The translations under genes and the position numbers were made by a program. A DNA stretch of 64,000 nucleotides from Nocardiopsis ganjiahuensis DSM 45031 (GTDB taxonomy: Bacteria > Actinomycetota > Actinomycetes > Streptosporangiales > Streptosporangiaceae): positions 62,001 through 126,000 of the forward strand of contig NZ_ANBA01000002.1 of assembly GCF_000341085.1 (NCBI RefSeq), written 5' to 3'. The notes beneath the pieces were generated by a model. The model was not told the DNA's origin. It saw only the letters and a program-made list of their open reading frames with translations, and made no database searches. This document shows, in pieces, positions 49,376 to 58,092 of this stretch (the stretch's first letter is position 1; the number at the start of each line of letters is the position of its first letter).

Positions 49376-51178
49376 TCAGGGGGTGACGATGTCGAAGGCC
49401 GGGTCGGGGCGGTCCAGCAGGCCGAGCAGACGGTCCAGCAGTCCCTCGTCCCCGGAGAACCCCATGCCCTCCGTGCCCTTGCCCGCGAGCAGGCGCAGCA
49501 GCCGGAACTTGTTCAGGGTGATGGTGAGGTCGGGTTCGCCCCGGCGCGGCTTCTCCCTCGTGGTGAGGGCGCCGTTGGAGAGCGTGGTCCGGTAGGTGGT
49601 GTCCCGGTCGGTGAACACCCAGTCGATGACGAAGTGCTCCTCCCAGGCCTTGGGGCCGTTGACCCGGATCGCCAGGGACTCGAAGAGCTGGTCCACCGAC
49701 AGCGCCGCGGCCATCCCCGCCCCCAGGTTCGGGGGGAGGTCCGGTTTGCCGCGGCGCAGCTCGGCGGCGCCCTGGAGGTAGAAGTTGCGCCAGGTCCCGT
49801 TCTCCGCACCGAACCCCAGCCGCTCGTACACCCCGGCCAGCGCGGCCCGGGCCCGTTCGTGCCCGGGGTCGGCGAACACCGCGTGGTTGAGCAGCGTGGC
49901 GGCGAACCTCAGGTCGCCGTGGTCCCGGTACCCGTCCGCCTTGCGCACCACCTCGTCCACACCGCCCATGCACTCCACGTACCGGCGCGCTTCCTCCTCG
50001 GGCGGATGTTCCCACAGGTGGGCCGGGTTGCCGTCGAACCAGCCCATGTAGCGCTGGTAGATCGCCTTGACGTTGTGGCTGACCGAACCGAAGTAGCCGC
50101 GGGTGTGCCACTCCCCGTCCAGGCCGGGCGGCATCTGGAGGTGCTCGGCGATCTCCGTGCCCACGTACCCCTGGTTCATCAGGCGCAGGGTCTGGTCGTG
50201 CAGGTAGGCGTAGAGGTCGCGCTGTTGGCGCAGGAACGCGACGAGGTTGTCGGTGCCCCAGGTGGGCCAGTGGTGGGAGGCGAACAGGACGTCGGACTCG
50301 TGCGCGAAGAGTTCGACGGACTCGTCGAGGTAGCGCGACCAGATCCGGGCGTCGCGCACCGGGGCTCCGCGCAGGGTGAGGATGTTGTGCAGGTTGTGGG
50401 TGGCGTTCTCCGCCATGCACAGGGCGCGGTGTTCGGGGAAGTAGAAGTTCATCTCCGCGGGCGCCTCGGTACCGGGCGTCATCTGGAAGACGATCCGCAC
50501 CCCGTCCACCACCTCCTCCTGGCCGGTGCGGGTGATGTCGCGGTTGGGCGCGATGAGGGTGACGGTGCCGAAGGAGCTGGTCTGGCCGAGGCCCACCCCG
50601 ATCTGCCCCCGCGGCCCGGTCTCCAGGTGGGAACCGGCGTGGAAGAGGCCGCGGCGGGCCATCGCGGGGCCGGCGTAGACGTTCTCCGCGACCGCGTGCT
50701 GCATGAACCCGGCCGGGGCGAGGATGGGCACGGTGCCGTCGGTGACCCCGCCGACCCCGCCGAAGTGGTCGGCGTGTGAGTGCGAGTAGATGACCCCGCT
50801 GACCGGCCGGTCTCCACGGTGTTCCCGGTAGAGCCTCAGCCCCGCCCGTGCCGGTTCGGCGGAGACCAGCGGGTCGATGACCAGCACGCCCTGATCACCC
50901 TCCACGAGGGTCATGTTCGACAGGTCCAGCCCTCTGACCTGGTAGATCCCCTCGGTGACCTCGAACAGCCCCTGTTTGGCGCACAGCCGGGCCTGTCGCC
51001 ACAGGCTCGGGTTGGCGGTGCTGGGGCACTCCCCGTCGAGGAAGGCATAGGCGTCGGCGTCCCACACCACCCGTCCGTTGTCGTCCTTGACCTGGCCTGG
51101 TTGGAGCCGTGCGATGAGTCCGCGGTCCGCGTTGGCGAAGTCGGTGTCGTCGGAGTGGTCAGGTCCGCTACCGGGCAT
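49376..51178 (-). CDS. Alkylsulfatase (SdsA1/BDS1-type metallo-beta-lactamase fold)
   Basis: A 600-residue enzyme with an N-terminal metallo-beta-lactamase domain: HSHADHFGG (133-141) is the zinc-binding H-x-H-x-D-H motif, with further zinc ligands (EMNFYFPEHRALCMAENATHNLHN and FASHHWPTWG) near 235-295. A helical dimerisation domain and an SCP-2-like C-terminal domain follow, the layout of the secondary alkylsulfatases SdsA1 and BDS1. It hydrolyses alkyl sulfate esters to alcohol and sulfate. There is no signal peptide; most homologues are exported, so this copy may be cytosolic. ATG 51178 follows GAGGAG better than GTG 51181. Confidence 0.9.
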   Translation of the reverse strand: MPGSGPDHSDDTDFANADRGLIARLQPGQVKDDNGRVVWDADAYAFLDGECPSTANPSLWRQARLCAKQGLFEVTEGIYQVRGLDLSNMTLVEGDQGVLVIDPLVSAEPARAGLRLYREHRGDRPVSGVIYSHSHADHFGGVGGVTDGTVPILAPAGFMQHAVAENVYAGPAMARRGLFHAGSHLETGPRGQIGVGLGQTSSFGTVTLIAPNRDITRTGQEEVVDGVRIVFQMTPGTEAPAEMNFYFPEHRALCMAENATHNLHNILTLRGAPVRDARIWSRYLDESVELFAHESDVLFASHHWPTWGTDNLVAFLRQQRDLYAYLHDQTLRLMNQGYVGTEIAEHLQMPPGLDGEWHTRGYFGSVSHNVKAIYQRYMGWFDGNPAHLWEHPPEEEARRYVECMGGVDEVVRKADGYRDHGDLRFAATLLNHAVFADPGHERARAALAGVYERLGFGAENGTWRNFYLQGAAELRRGKPDLPPNLGAGMAAALSVDQLFESLAIRVNGPKAWEEHFVIDWVFTDRDTTYRTTLSNGALTTREKPRRGEPDLTITLNKFRLLRLLAGKGTEGMGFSGDEGLLDRLLGLLDRPDPAFDIVTP

Positions 51179-51360
51179 CACTTCTCCTCGTCATCCGGTC
51201 GGAGGCGATCAGGCGAGCAACAAACCAGCACACGCTCCATCATCACGGTGCGTGATTCAGTGGGGTGCCACGGTCATGTCACTTGTTGACCAAACCGGCT
51301 GGCCGCCCCGCGGGACCGGGCATGCCCGAAAACGGCGGCCGGGGTCCGGCTACGAAAGAG

Positions 51361-51389
51361 CCGCCGGTGCGGGTGGCCCGCACCGGCGG
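51361..51389 (-). terminator. Perfect 13-bp terminator stem
   Basis: CCGCCGGTGCGGG and CCCGCACCGGCGG around TGG, 72 bp downstream of the DUF1269 gene. Confidence 0.75.
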
Positions 51390-51461
51390 CGTGAGAGGGC
51401 TCGGGGCCTAGGGGGCGTGTTCTGCTGGAACGCCCGGGTCCGGAGCTCCGGGGAACACGGC

Positions 51462-51944
51462 CTAGGACTGGAGGGCCTCGACGAGTTCCCGCTCGTTGTC
51501 CTTGGACAGGTTGGTCTGGATGACCGTGGGGTGCAGCGGACGGAAGGCGTCGACGACACGGTCGATGGTGGCGTCGTCCGCGAGCAGGAAGACCGCGGCG
51601 CGGCCCTGCTGGAGTTCGGCGCCGATGCCCTTGATCATGTCGTCGTCGATACCGACGTCGCTGAGCTTGCCCGCGATGGCGCCCGTACCCGCGCCGACGG
51701 CCAGACCGAGAAGGGGGTTCAGGAAGAGCAGGCCGATGAGCGTGCCCCACAGGGCGCCGCCCGCCGCACCGTAGCCGGTGAGGTTGACGGTCTGGTGGAT
51801 ACGGGGACGGCCCTTGTCGTCCTTGTAGGCGTAGGCGGCGTCCTCCAGCTGCAGGAGCTCCTGCTTGCTGAGGTCGGAAGCGATGTCGAGCGCCTTCTCG
51901 GCGGTGTCGCGGTCGGCCACCCCGAGTACGATCAGCTGCGCCAT
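51462..51944 (-). CDS. DUF1269 membrane-associated protein
   Basis: A 160-residue protein of the DUF1269/TMEM-like family. LIVLGVADRDTAEKALDIASDLSKQEL is the N-terminal helix, followed by one conserved hydrophobic stretch GAAGGALWGTLIGLLFLNPLLGLAVGAGTGAIAG that is typical of this family. The last third carries VGIDDDMIKGIGAELQQGRAAVFLLAD. Function is unknown in the family; some members are stress-induced. GGGGGAA precedes the ATG at 51944. It ends at a perfect terminator. Confidence 0.78.
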   Translation of the reverse strand: MAQLIVLGVADRDTAEKALDIASDLSKQELLQLEDAAYAYKDDKGRPRIHQTVNLTGYGAAGGALWGTLIGLLFLNPLLGLAVGAGTGAIAGKLSDVGIDDDMIKGIGAELQQGRAAVFLLADDATIDRVVDAFRPLHPTVIQTNLSKDNERELVEALQS

Positions 51945-52107
51945 GAGTGTGGGTTCCCCCGTCGTCGTCGCCCGGCCCGCGGTCACGGACCCGATCAGCG
52001 GGATCCTTCCCGGGCGTGTCTTTGGCCAAGGCCAGCGGAAGGGCCCGATCCAGCAAAACCCCGTTCGGGGCGCAGGCCCGCCCCCGGATCCGGGCACGCC
52101 GAGGGGC

Positions 52108-52263
52108 TCACCAGTCGTCGAGCGGACCGCCGGGGCCGGGGTCGTCGGGGTCGTCGGGGTCGCGTTCACGGCGCACCTGTCGCCGGACCAGCCGGTAGAG
52201 GCCGTAACCCCAGGCCAGGACCGCGGCGGCGACCAGAAGGTAGGCGAGCGGCCCCAGTTCCAC
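52108..52263 (-). CDS. 51-residue single-TM protein
   Basis: GTG start with an almost ideal ribosome binding site (AGGAGG, 5-6 nt upstream). The product has one transmembrane helix (LAYLLVAAAVLAWGYGLYRLV) and then a basic stretch (RRQVRRER) and an Asp/Pro-rich tail, so it should sit N-out with the tail in the cytosol. Its family is unknown to me. It is a small monocistronic gene between the DUF1269 and methyltransferase genes. Confidence 0.6.
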   Translation of the reverse strand: MELGPLAYLLVAAAVLAWGYGLYRLVRRQVRRERDPDDPDDPGPGGPLDDW

Positions 52264-52328
52264 GAGTGCCTCCTGGTTCGCGGGTTCCCTCCCTGGTCTA
52301 CCCGGCGGCGCGGCCCGCACGCACCGGC

Positions 52329-53111
52329 TCACACGCGGCGGGCCACCACCAGCTGGGTGGTGTAGGGGACCTCGACCCGGCCGTCGGGGAAGTGGCGGTC
52401 GGCGACCGCGAGGATCTCGGCACGGGTGCGCTCCTCACCGAGCTCGCGGACGACCGCCGCCATCTTGCTGGAGGACAGCGCCATACCCAGGTACTCGTCG
52501 GTGGTGAGCACGCGCACCCAGGGGTGGGAGTGCTCGGTCGCCCCGGTCAGGCCCTGGACCGCGGACCACTCACCGACCAGGTCGTAGCTGCGGTAGTAGC
52601 GGTCGTAACCGGGGCTGTACCGCTCCAGCAGGCCTTCGTGGTCGTCGACGAACGCGCTGCCGTCGAGGTCGCGGTTGTTGTTGAGCACGGCGAGGGTGCC
52701 GCCCGGGGCGAGGAGGCGAACGGATTCGGCGTAGAAGGCGGGGCGGTCGAACCAGTGGAGGGCCTGAGCGGTGAGGACCAGCGCGGCGGAGGCGTCCGGG
52801 AAGGGGATGTCCTCGGCGCGGGCGTCCACGTACTCGACCCCGTCCGCGCCGGTCTCGGCGGTGGCGCGCATGTCGCGGCCCGGTTCGACGCCCACCACGC
52901 GGGGGCCGGGCCCGAAGAGGCCGCGCAGGGCGCGGGTGGAGATACCCGTTCCGGAGCCGACGTCGATCAGGAGCCAGGGGTCGGGCCAGGACGCGGTGGC
53001 ACCGGCGCGCACGTGGTCGAGCAGGGTGTCGAGGACCTGCTCCGGGTAGTCGGGGCGGAAGGCCCGGTAGTTGTCGGTGAGCCCGGTGAAGGCCTGGGTG
53101 CGGTCGCTCAT
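52329..53111 (-). CDS. Class I SAM-dependent methyltransferase
   Basis: A 260-residue methyltransferase. The SAM site is LLIDVGSGTGISTRAL near 50 (D-V-G-S-G-T-G). VEPGRDMRATAE follows, then FPDASAALVLTAQALHWFDRPAFYAESVRLLAPGGTLAVLNNN near 99-141. This is the UbiE/COQ5-like family with small-molecule acceptors. The terminal VPYTTQLVVARR matches many actinobacterial homologues annotated without substrate. GGGGG lies 7 nt before the ATG at 53111. Confidence 0.85.
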   Translation of the reverse strand: MSDRTQAFTGLTDNYRAFRPDYPEQVLDTLLDHVRAGATASWPDPWLLIDVGSGTGISTRALRGLFGPGPRVVGVEPGRDMRATAETGADGVEYVDARAEDIPFPDASAALVLTAQALHWFDRPAFYAESVRLLAPGGTLAVLNNNRDLDGSAFVDDHEGLLERYSPGYDRYYRSYDLVGEWSAVQGLTGATEHSHPWVRVLTTDEYLGMALSSSKMAAVVRELGEERTRAEILAVADRHFPDGRVEVPYTTQLVVARRV

Positions 53112-53489
53112 CTGGGGGTTCCCTGTGGTGTGGTGCGCCGTTCCTCGGTCCGGCGGCATCCTAGCGCCCGAGCCGGTTCCCGACGTTTCGTCGACACGGG
53201 TGAACGGAACCCGGCCGGGCCTTGGTCCTGTGACCCGCATGAGCAGTGGGACCTGCCCCGACCTATCGGTCGGTTCACGGAGGAGGCGCGGGAAGAAGCG
53301 CGGGAGAGCCCGGTCGAAGTGGGAGCTGAGGTAGGAGCGGGGGTTCGAGCCGCGCTGGGGGTCGAGGCGGCCTGAGGAGCCTCACCGCTCCGACAGGTTG
53401 TCCACAGGGCCGAGAAGTCCACTGGCGCGGGCGAGCCGCTGCGGTTCTACTGGAATGGACCCCGGTCTCCGCTCCAGGAAGAGGGCCCC
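53112..53489. other. 378-bp spacer, possible remnant
   Basis: No complete gene. One frame (53240-53375) reads PIGRFTEEAREEARESPVE and continues Ala/Val-rich to a stop, helix-like, without a start codon or ribosome binding site. It could be the tail of a decayed gene. No terminator was found. Confidence 0.35.
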
Positions 53490-54059
53490 GTGCACACCAT
53501 CCCCGTCCACGACCACGACCCCCGATGGGTCGAGTGGTTCGCCGAACTGCGGGACCGGCTCGCCCCGCCCCTGGCCGGCCTGCCGGTGACGGTCGAGCAC
53601 GTGGGCAGCACCTCGGTTCCAGGATGCGCGGCCAAGCCGATCATCGACGTGGACGTCGTCATGGCGGACGCCTCGCCCCTGCCCGAGGTCATCAGACGGC
53701 TCGTGGCTCTGGGCTACCGCCACGAGGGTGATCTGGGGATCGTCGGCAGGGATGCCTTCGAGGCCCCAACCGGACACCCCGAACACCACCTGTACGCGGT
53801 GGTCGAGGGGTCGCGTCCGCATCTGGACCACGTCCTTCTCCGAAACTGGTTACGCACACACCCGGAGGACGTACACCGTTACAGCCAGCTCAAACGAAAG
53901 CTGGGGGCGCGCTTCGCCCCCGACGACGAGGGGCACCGGTCCTATCTGAGGGCGAAGAGCTCGTTGGTGGAGGAGCTCTTGGGCCAGGCCTACACCGGAG
54001 CGGGGCTCGTCCGGGGCCCCGGGGGAACCCTCGCCTCCGGAGAGATCCGAGCTCCCTGA
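53490..54059 (+). CDS. GrpB/UPF0157 family nucleotidyltransferase-like protein
   Basis: A 189-residue protein. VTVEHVGSTSVPGCAAKPIIDVDVVM near 35-60 is the GrpB signature, a Pol-beta-type fold with H-x-G-S-T-x-V-P and D-x-D. FEAPTGHPEHHLYAV and HLDHVLLRNWLRTHPEDVHRYSQLKRKL follow the family pattern. A KLG-x-RF close to the C-terminus is typical. GTG 53490 follows AGGAAGAGG. The last 70 bp overlap, in antisense, the AraC gene. The dephospho-CoA kinase sometimes fused to this domain is absent. Confidence 0.85.
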   Translation: MHTIPVHDHDPRWVEWFAELRDRLAPPLAGLPVTVEHVGSTSVPGCAAKPIIDVDVVMADASPLPEVIRRLVALGYRHEGDLGIVGRDAFEAPTGHPEHHLYAVVEGSRPHLDHVLLRNWLRTHPEDVHRYSQLKRKLGARFAPDDEGHRSYLRAKSSLVEELLGQAYTGAGLVRGPGGTLASGEIRAP

Positions 54060-55036
54060 GAGGTCTGGCCCTCCTGGGAGAAGGGCGACGTGAGCCCTTC
54101 CCGCCGGGTTCGGCGGTAGTGGGACGGACTGGTTCCCAGGTGGTTCTTGAAGGCCGTGCTGAACGCGAACGCGCTTCCGTAGCCCACGCGGGCGGCCAGC
54201 GGTTCCAGGCCCAGGCCGGGTTCGGCAACGAGGAGGTCGCACGCGAGGGTCAGCCGCCAGGTGCGCAGATAGGCCATGGGCGGGCTGCCCACCGCGCGCT
54301 GGAAGCGGACGGCCAGGGTGGCTCGGGAGACCGCGCACTCCTCTGCCAGGTACTCCAGGGTCCAGGGGTGGCCGGGGTGTTCGTGCACCAGGTCCAGGGC
54401 CCGGGCGACCACCGGGTCGTGTCGGGCGCTGAGCCAGTTCGGGGCGGTGTCCGGGTGCGACTCCAGCCAGGCGCGGACCGCCATGACCAGCAGGCAGTCG
54501 AGGAGGCGGTCGTTGAGGGCGCTCTGGGCCACACGGGCCGTGGTGATCTCGCGGGTGAGGAGGGAGACCACCGCGGGGTCGACCGAACCGGCCGGCAGGA
54601 CCGCCAGCGGGGGCAGCGCGGCCAGGGCCAGTCGGCCGATCTCGCCGGTGTCCTGATAGGCGCCGATGACCATGCTGTCGGGACCCTCCGGGTCGTTCCC
54701 CCAGGTGCCCACCCCGTGGCTCATCGTCAGGTGGACCGGCTCGCCGTCGAGGCTCGTGCACCGGTTGCCCGGATACACGACGATGCCCGGGGCGGTGTCG
54801 GGGCGGTCCGAGAGCAGGTAGGGGTCCGGGCCGCTGACGAGGATCACGTCGCCGGGGCCCGCGGGGACAGGGTCGGTGCCCTCGCGACGCAGCCAGGCCC
54901 GGCCGCTGGTGATGACCACCAGCGCGAGCGCGGCACCGTCCCGGATGTCGATGCCCCAGGGAGGACCCATCACCACGCGCAGGGTGAAGGCGGACTGGGC
55001 GCGCGGCCCGTCGATCAGGTGTACCAAGGGGTCCAC
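53990..55036 (-). CDS. Cupin/AraC-family regulator
   Basis: A 348-residue regulator with an N-terminal cupin sensor domain (DPLVHLIDGPRAQSAFTLRVVMGPPWGI...) and a C-terminal AraC double HTH (WTLEYLAEECAVSRATLAVRFQRAVGSPPMAYLRTWRL, then LGLEPLAARVGYGSAFAFSTAFKNHLGTSPSHYRR) at about 225-320. The GTG at 55036 follows GGGAG by 6 nt and starts with the usual M-D-P-L of this class; the ATG at 55096 is less likely. It is divergent from an NmrA-like gene with 94 bp between. The pair is a familiar arrangement in which the regulator activates the oxidoreductase. Confidence 0.85.
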   Translation of the reverse strand: MDPLVHLIDGPRAQSAFTLRVVMGPPWGIDIRDGAALALVVITSGRAWLRREGTDPVPAGPGDVILVSGPDPYLLSDRPDTAPGIVVYPGNRCTSLDGEPVHLTMSHGVGTWGNDPEGPDSMVIGAYQDTGEIGRLALAALPPLAVLPAGSVDPAVVSLLTREITTARVAQSALNDRLLDCLLVMAVRAWLESHPDTAPNWLSARHDPVVARALDLVHEHPGHPWTLEYLAEECAVSRATLAVRFQRAVGSPPMAYLRTWRLTLACDLLVAEPGLGLEPLAARVGYGSAFAFSTAFKNHLGTSPSHYRRTRREGLTSPFSQEGQTSQGARISPEARVPPGPRTSPAPV

Positions 55037-55056
55037 GGGCGTCTCCCGTTCCGGCG

Positions 55057-55108
55057 CTGCTGGACGTTCTCTTATGCAGTCCAGCAGATGAACCATGTTC
55101 CGTCCAGC
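55057..55108. promoter_or_regulatory. Inverted repeat and extra half-site (AraC operator candidate)
   Basis: CTGCTGGAC (55057-55065), 13 bp, GTCCAGCAG (55079-55087), then a direct half-site GTCCAGCGA at 55102. The direct copies are 23 bp apart, about two turns, typical for AraC-family sites. Confidence 0.6.
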
Positions 55109-55130
55109 GAACAGCCGTTGTACTGGAGCC

Positions 55131-55985
55131 ATGGATACGAACAGCACCACCACACGAGTCCTGGTCACCGGCGGCACCGGGATGACCGGCCGCCGCATCA
55201 CCCGGCTCCTGTCGGAGCGGGGCGTCGACCACCGGGTCGGTTCCCGGGCCGGCCACCCGGAGACCGGCACCCCGCGCTTCGACTGGGACGCCCCCGAGAC
55301 CTGGGACGCCGTCCTGGAGGGGGTCGACGCCGTCTACCTCTGCTACCACCCCGACCTGGCCTTCCCCGGGGCGGCCGACATCGTCTCCGCCTTCGCCGCG
55401 AAGGCGGCCGCGACGGGGGTGCGCCGGATGGCTCTGCTGTCCGGGCGCGGCGAGCCGGAGGCCGAGCGCGCCGAGCAGCAGGTGCGCTCGGTCTTCCCCG
55501 GCCTGACCGTGCTGCGCTGCTCCTTCTTCGCACAGAACTTCTCCGAGGGCTTCTTCGTGTCGGCGGTCCTGTCCGGAACCCTGGCGCTGCCGGTGGCGGA
55601 CGTGCCCGAGCCGTTCGTGGATCTGGACGACGTCGCCGAGATCGCCGTCCGCGCCCTGACCGGGGAAGGCCACGCCGGTGAGCTGTACGAGCTGACCGGC
55701 CCGAGGGCACTGACCTTCACCGAGGCCGGAAAGGCCCTGGCCTCCGCGACCGGCCGCCCCGTGGAGTACCTGGAGGTGACCCGGGCCGAGTTCGTCGCGG
55801 GCGCCGCCGCCGACGGCCTGCCCGAGGAGGTCGCCCAAGGCCTGGCCGCACTGGTCACCGAGATCCTGGACGGCCGCAACGTCGCTCCCGCCGACGGGGT
55901 GGAGCGCGCCCTGGGCCGCCCCGCGAACGGGTTCGAGGAGTACGCCGCGAAGGCCGCTGAGGCGGGAGCGTGGTCGCGCGGATAG
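55131..55985 (+). CDS. NAD(P)-binding NmrA-like oxidoreductase
   Basis: A 284-residue atypical SDR. VLVTGGTGMTGRRITRLL (10-27) is the GxxGxxG loop. AVYLCYHPDLAFPGAADIVSAFAAKAAATGVRRMALLSGRGEPEAERAEQQV fits the NmrA/ergot alkaloid branch; the catalytic Tyr-Lys is absent, so it is more a sensor or a hydride-transfer enzyme of the NmrA class. Divergent from the AraC-type regulator with shared operator. GGAG lies 3 nt before the ATG. Confidence 0.82.
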   Translation: MDTNSTTTRVLVTGGTGMTGRRITRLLSERGVDHRVGSRAGHPETGTPRFDWDAPETWDAVLEGVDAVYLCYHPDLAFPGAADIVSAFAAKAAATGVRRMALLSGRGEPEAERAEQQVRSVFPGLTVLRCSFFAQNFSEGFFVSAVLSGTLALPVADVPEPFVDLDDVAEIAVRALTGEGHAGELYELTGPRALTFTEAGKALASATGRPVEYLEVTRAEFVAGAAADGLPEEVAQGLAALVTEILDGRNVAPADGVERALGRPANGFEEYAAKAAEAGAWSRG

Positions 55986-56157
55986 GCGGCACCTCGTGTG
56001 GACACCTCGGTCCGACCGGGCCGGGGTGTCCGCTGATCTCCGAAAACCCCGTCATGGCGGTGGCGTGCACGGCATGATCTCCCTGTGCCCCTCCCCTGCC
56101 TGTGACCTGGACCAACCGGGTCGCCGCGGGGAACCGAACACACACGAGGAAACCCCT

Positions 56158-57042
56158 GTGCCCGGTCGAGAACACGAGATCCCGCTCAGGCTGATCCAGA
56201 ATCAGCCCGCCATGGCCCCCGTTCTGTTGGAATCCCTGGGTTTCGACGTCCCGCACCACACCGAAGCGGTCAACACCAGCTCGGTACTGACCAACTGCGA
56301 TCCCAAGGAGCTCAACAGCGATGGTGCCGTCCTGCTGCGCGATGGCGCCCGCCCCGTCCTGGCCGTCGTGGTGGAGCGCCAGAACGGACACGACCACGAA
56401 AAGCGGCTGACCTGGCCCGCCTACCTGTCCCTTCTGCGTCTCAGGCTGGAATGCCCCACCGTGTTGGTGGTGCTGTGTCCGACCGACGCGCTCGCACGCT
56501 GGTGCTCCACCCCGATCCGGACCGGACACCCGGGCTTCGACCTGGCTCCGCTGACGATCGGGGCCTCCGACATGCCGTTGATCGTCGACGGTGAGCAGGC
56601 TCGGGCTCTCCCCGAACTGGCGGTACTGTCCGCCCGTGCGCACGGCGACACCGACACCCGCACCCTGGAAGCCGTGCTGGAGGCCCTCGATGCCACGGCG
56701 AACAAGAACAGGGCGTTCTACTATGACTACGTACTGGCCGGCCTCAACGAGGCCGCCCGGAAGGAGCTGGAGGGCATGATGGCCGTGGAAACCTACCAGT
56801 GGCAGAGCGACTTCGCCCGCAAGTACGTCGGTATCGGTGAGGAGAAGGGGCGCGAGGAGGGGCGCGAGGAAGGTCGGGTCACCGAAGCCGTCCGAAACGT
56901 GGTCATGATCCTCCAAACGCGCGGGTTCTCCCTCTCTGACGCGACTCGTGAGCGCATCGAGTCCTGCGCCGACCTGGACACCCTGGAGAAGTGGGTTCCC
57001 CTGGCCGTCACGGCAGACCGCCCGGAAGACCTCTTCGACTGA
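56158..57042 (+). CDS. Rpn/YhgA-like PD-(D/E)XK nuclease family protein
   Basis: A 294-residue protein. LNSDGAVLLRDGARPVLAVVVERQNGHDHEKRLTWPAYLSLLRLRL near 45-90 looks like a PD-(D/E)XK nuclease core (Asp48, then V-E-R-Q). EEKGREEGREEGRVTEAV near 225 is the charged repeat linker seen at the C-terminus of Rpn/transposase-associated proteins. These occur in several copies per genome and promote RecA-independent recombination. GTG 56158 follows GAGGAAA. Whether it is mobile is not shown; no inverted repeats flank it. Confidence 0.62.
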   Translation: MPGREHEIPLRLIQNQPAMAPVLLESLGFDVPHHTEAVNTSSVLTNCDPKELNSDGAVLLRDGARPVLAVVVERQNGHDHEKRLTWPAYLSLLRLRLECPTVLVVLCPTDALARWCSTPIRTGHPGFDLAPLTIGASDMPLIVDGEQARALPELAVLSARAHGDTDTRTLEAVLEALDATANKNRAFYYDYVLAGLNEAARKELEGMMAVETYQWQSDFARKYVGIGEEKGREEGREEGRVTEAVRNVVMILQTRGFSLSDATRERIESCADLDTLEKWVPLAVTADRPEDLFD

Positions 57043-57073
57043 CCACACAAAAGCAGTCCGGCAGACAGCGAGG

Positions 57074-57100
57074 AGCCCCGTCGGCTGTGCCGACGGGGCT
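57074..57100. terminator. Perfect 12-bp convergent terminator
   Basis: AGCCCCGTCGGC and GCCGACGGGGCT around TGT, between the Rpn-like gene and the coupled cassette. Confidence 0.78.
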
Positions 57101-57115
57101 GGGTTCGGGGAGCGG

Positions 57116-57538
57116 CTACCGTTGCCGCTGCCAGGGTTCCGGGAGTGGAGCCCCGGCACGGAGCTCGGCGTCGAGCTTGTGCAACAGCTCGCACGCCGAG
57201 CGGAGGGCGACGAAGGACTGCGCGGCCCCGCCCATCACGCGGAGTGACTCGGAGACGGAGTCGTAGAGCGCGGTCACGGGCTCGCGCAGATTCGCATCAC
57301 CACTCCTCGGCCAGTGGAGCGGAAGCGGGGCACCGCCGCGCATCAGTCCGTCGAGCGCGTCGAACGCGCTGTCCGCGCGGCGGAGGTCGGCCACGCTCTG
57401 CCCGAGAAACCCCGGCCTGGCCAGCAGGCGGGACACCTCCGCCGCCATGATGTCGGCCGAACGGCTGAGAGAACCGATCCCCGCCCTCGGCTCCGTGCCC
57501 GTACCGGTGAACTCCTGCGCTTCGTCGTTGGCGGTCAT
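57116..57538 (-). CDS. Cassette protein of unknown function (140 aa)
   Basis: A 140-residue cytosolic protein that begins MTANDEAQEF at ATG 57538. It is Ala/Arg-rich with helical stretches (LSRSADIMAAEVSRLLARPGFLGQSVADLRRADSAFDALDGLM). No motif is recognised. It is translationally coupled to the gene before it: the stop TGA of that gene and this ATG overlap (TGATG). It probably belongs to an actinobacterial accessory cassette controlled by the GntR proteins at 58093 and 58435. Confidence 0.55.
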   Translation of the reverse strand: MTANDEAQEFTGTGTEPRAGIGSLSRSADIMAAEVSRLLARPGFLGQSVADLRRADSAFDALDGLMRGGAPLPLHWPRSGDANLREPVTALYDSVSESLRVMGGAAQSFVALRSACELLHKLDAELRAGAPLPEPWQRQR

Positions 57539-57909
57539 CACGCGGCCCCTTCCAGCACTGCGGTCCCGCGCAGCACGGCCGCGTCCCACCGATCACGGTC
57601 GAGGTTCTCGTGCCGCTGTCGTGCCTCGTAGGCCAGGTCCACCGGAGAACTCACGGCCCCTGTCCGGGCGGCAGCCGCGTGGTTCGTCGAGTCGAGGCGA
57701 AGCGTCACGGGCGGGGTCGTGTCCAAGGGGCGGCGCGGTGCCGGGAGGGCGGAGGCGTAACCCGGACCCGCAGGGCGGGCCGGGAGGGGGTTCGCGTAGC
57801 GGCGGACAAGCGCCGCGCGGGCTTCTTCGCGAACCTCGCGGCGGAGGACACGCGGGGCCGCGTGGAGTCCTCGCGATGGGCGCAGCAACCGAATCAGGGT
57901 CGCGGGCAT
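57538..57909 (-). CDS. Cassette protein of unknown function (123 aa)
   Basis: A 123-residue basic protein starting MPATLIRLLRPSRGLHAAPRVL at ATG 57909. A longer version from GTG 57954 would add 15 residues. It has a hydrophobic, Arg-rich start that could be a membrane-binding or DNA-binding helix, and the tail is Ala/Arg-rich. No family is recognised. It overlaps the next gene by four bases. The region upstream carries CGTTGAC twice, 18 bp apart. Function unknown. Confidence 0.5.
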   Translation of the reverse strand: MPATLIRLLRPSRGLHAAPRVLRREVREEARAALVRRYANPLPARPAGPGYASALPAPRRPLDTTPPVTLRLDSTNHAAAARTGAVSSPVDLAYEARQRHENLDRDRWDAAVLRGTAVLEGAA

Positions 57910-58020
57910 GGCAAGTAGAGTGTGCACGTTGACGCTCCCATAAGCGTTGACCACGGCCCGGGGGTGGTAACGACACCCGCCGGGCTCTGCCGTATCGACA
58001 TGCGTGACCTTACCGCAACC

Positions 58021-58065
58021 GTTCAGATCTGTACATGAAGTTCAGAGATGTCCATAGAGTTCAGA
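58021..58065. promoter_or_regulatory. Three GTTCAGA sites with exact 19-bp period
   Basis: GTTCAGA begins at 58021, 58040 and 58059. Units 1 and 2 also share TGTNCAT. The array lies between the leftward cassette and the GntR gene at 58093, and is the likely operator for one or both GntR proteins. Confidence 0.65.
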
Positions 58066-58092
58066 CCTTCCCGGCATGGGACGATAAAAGGC

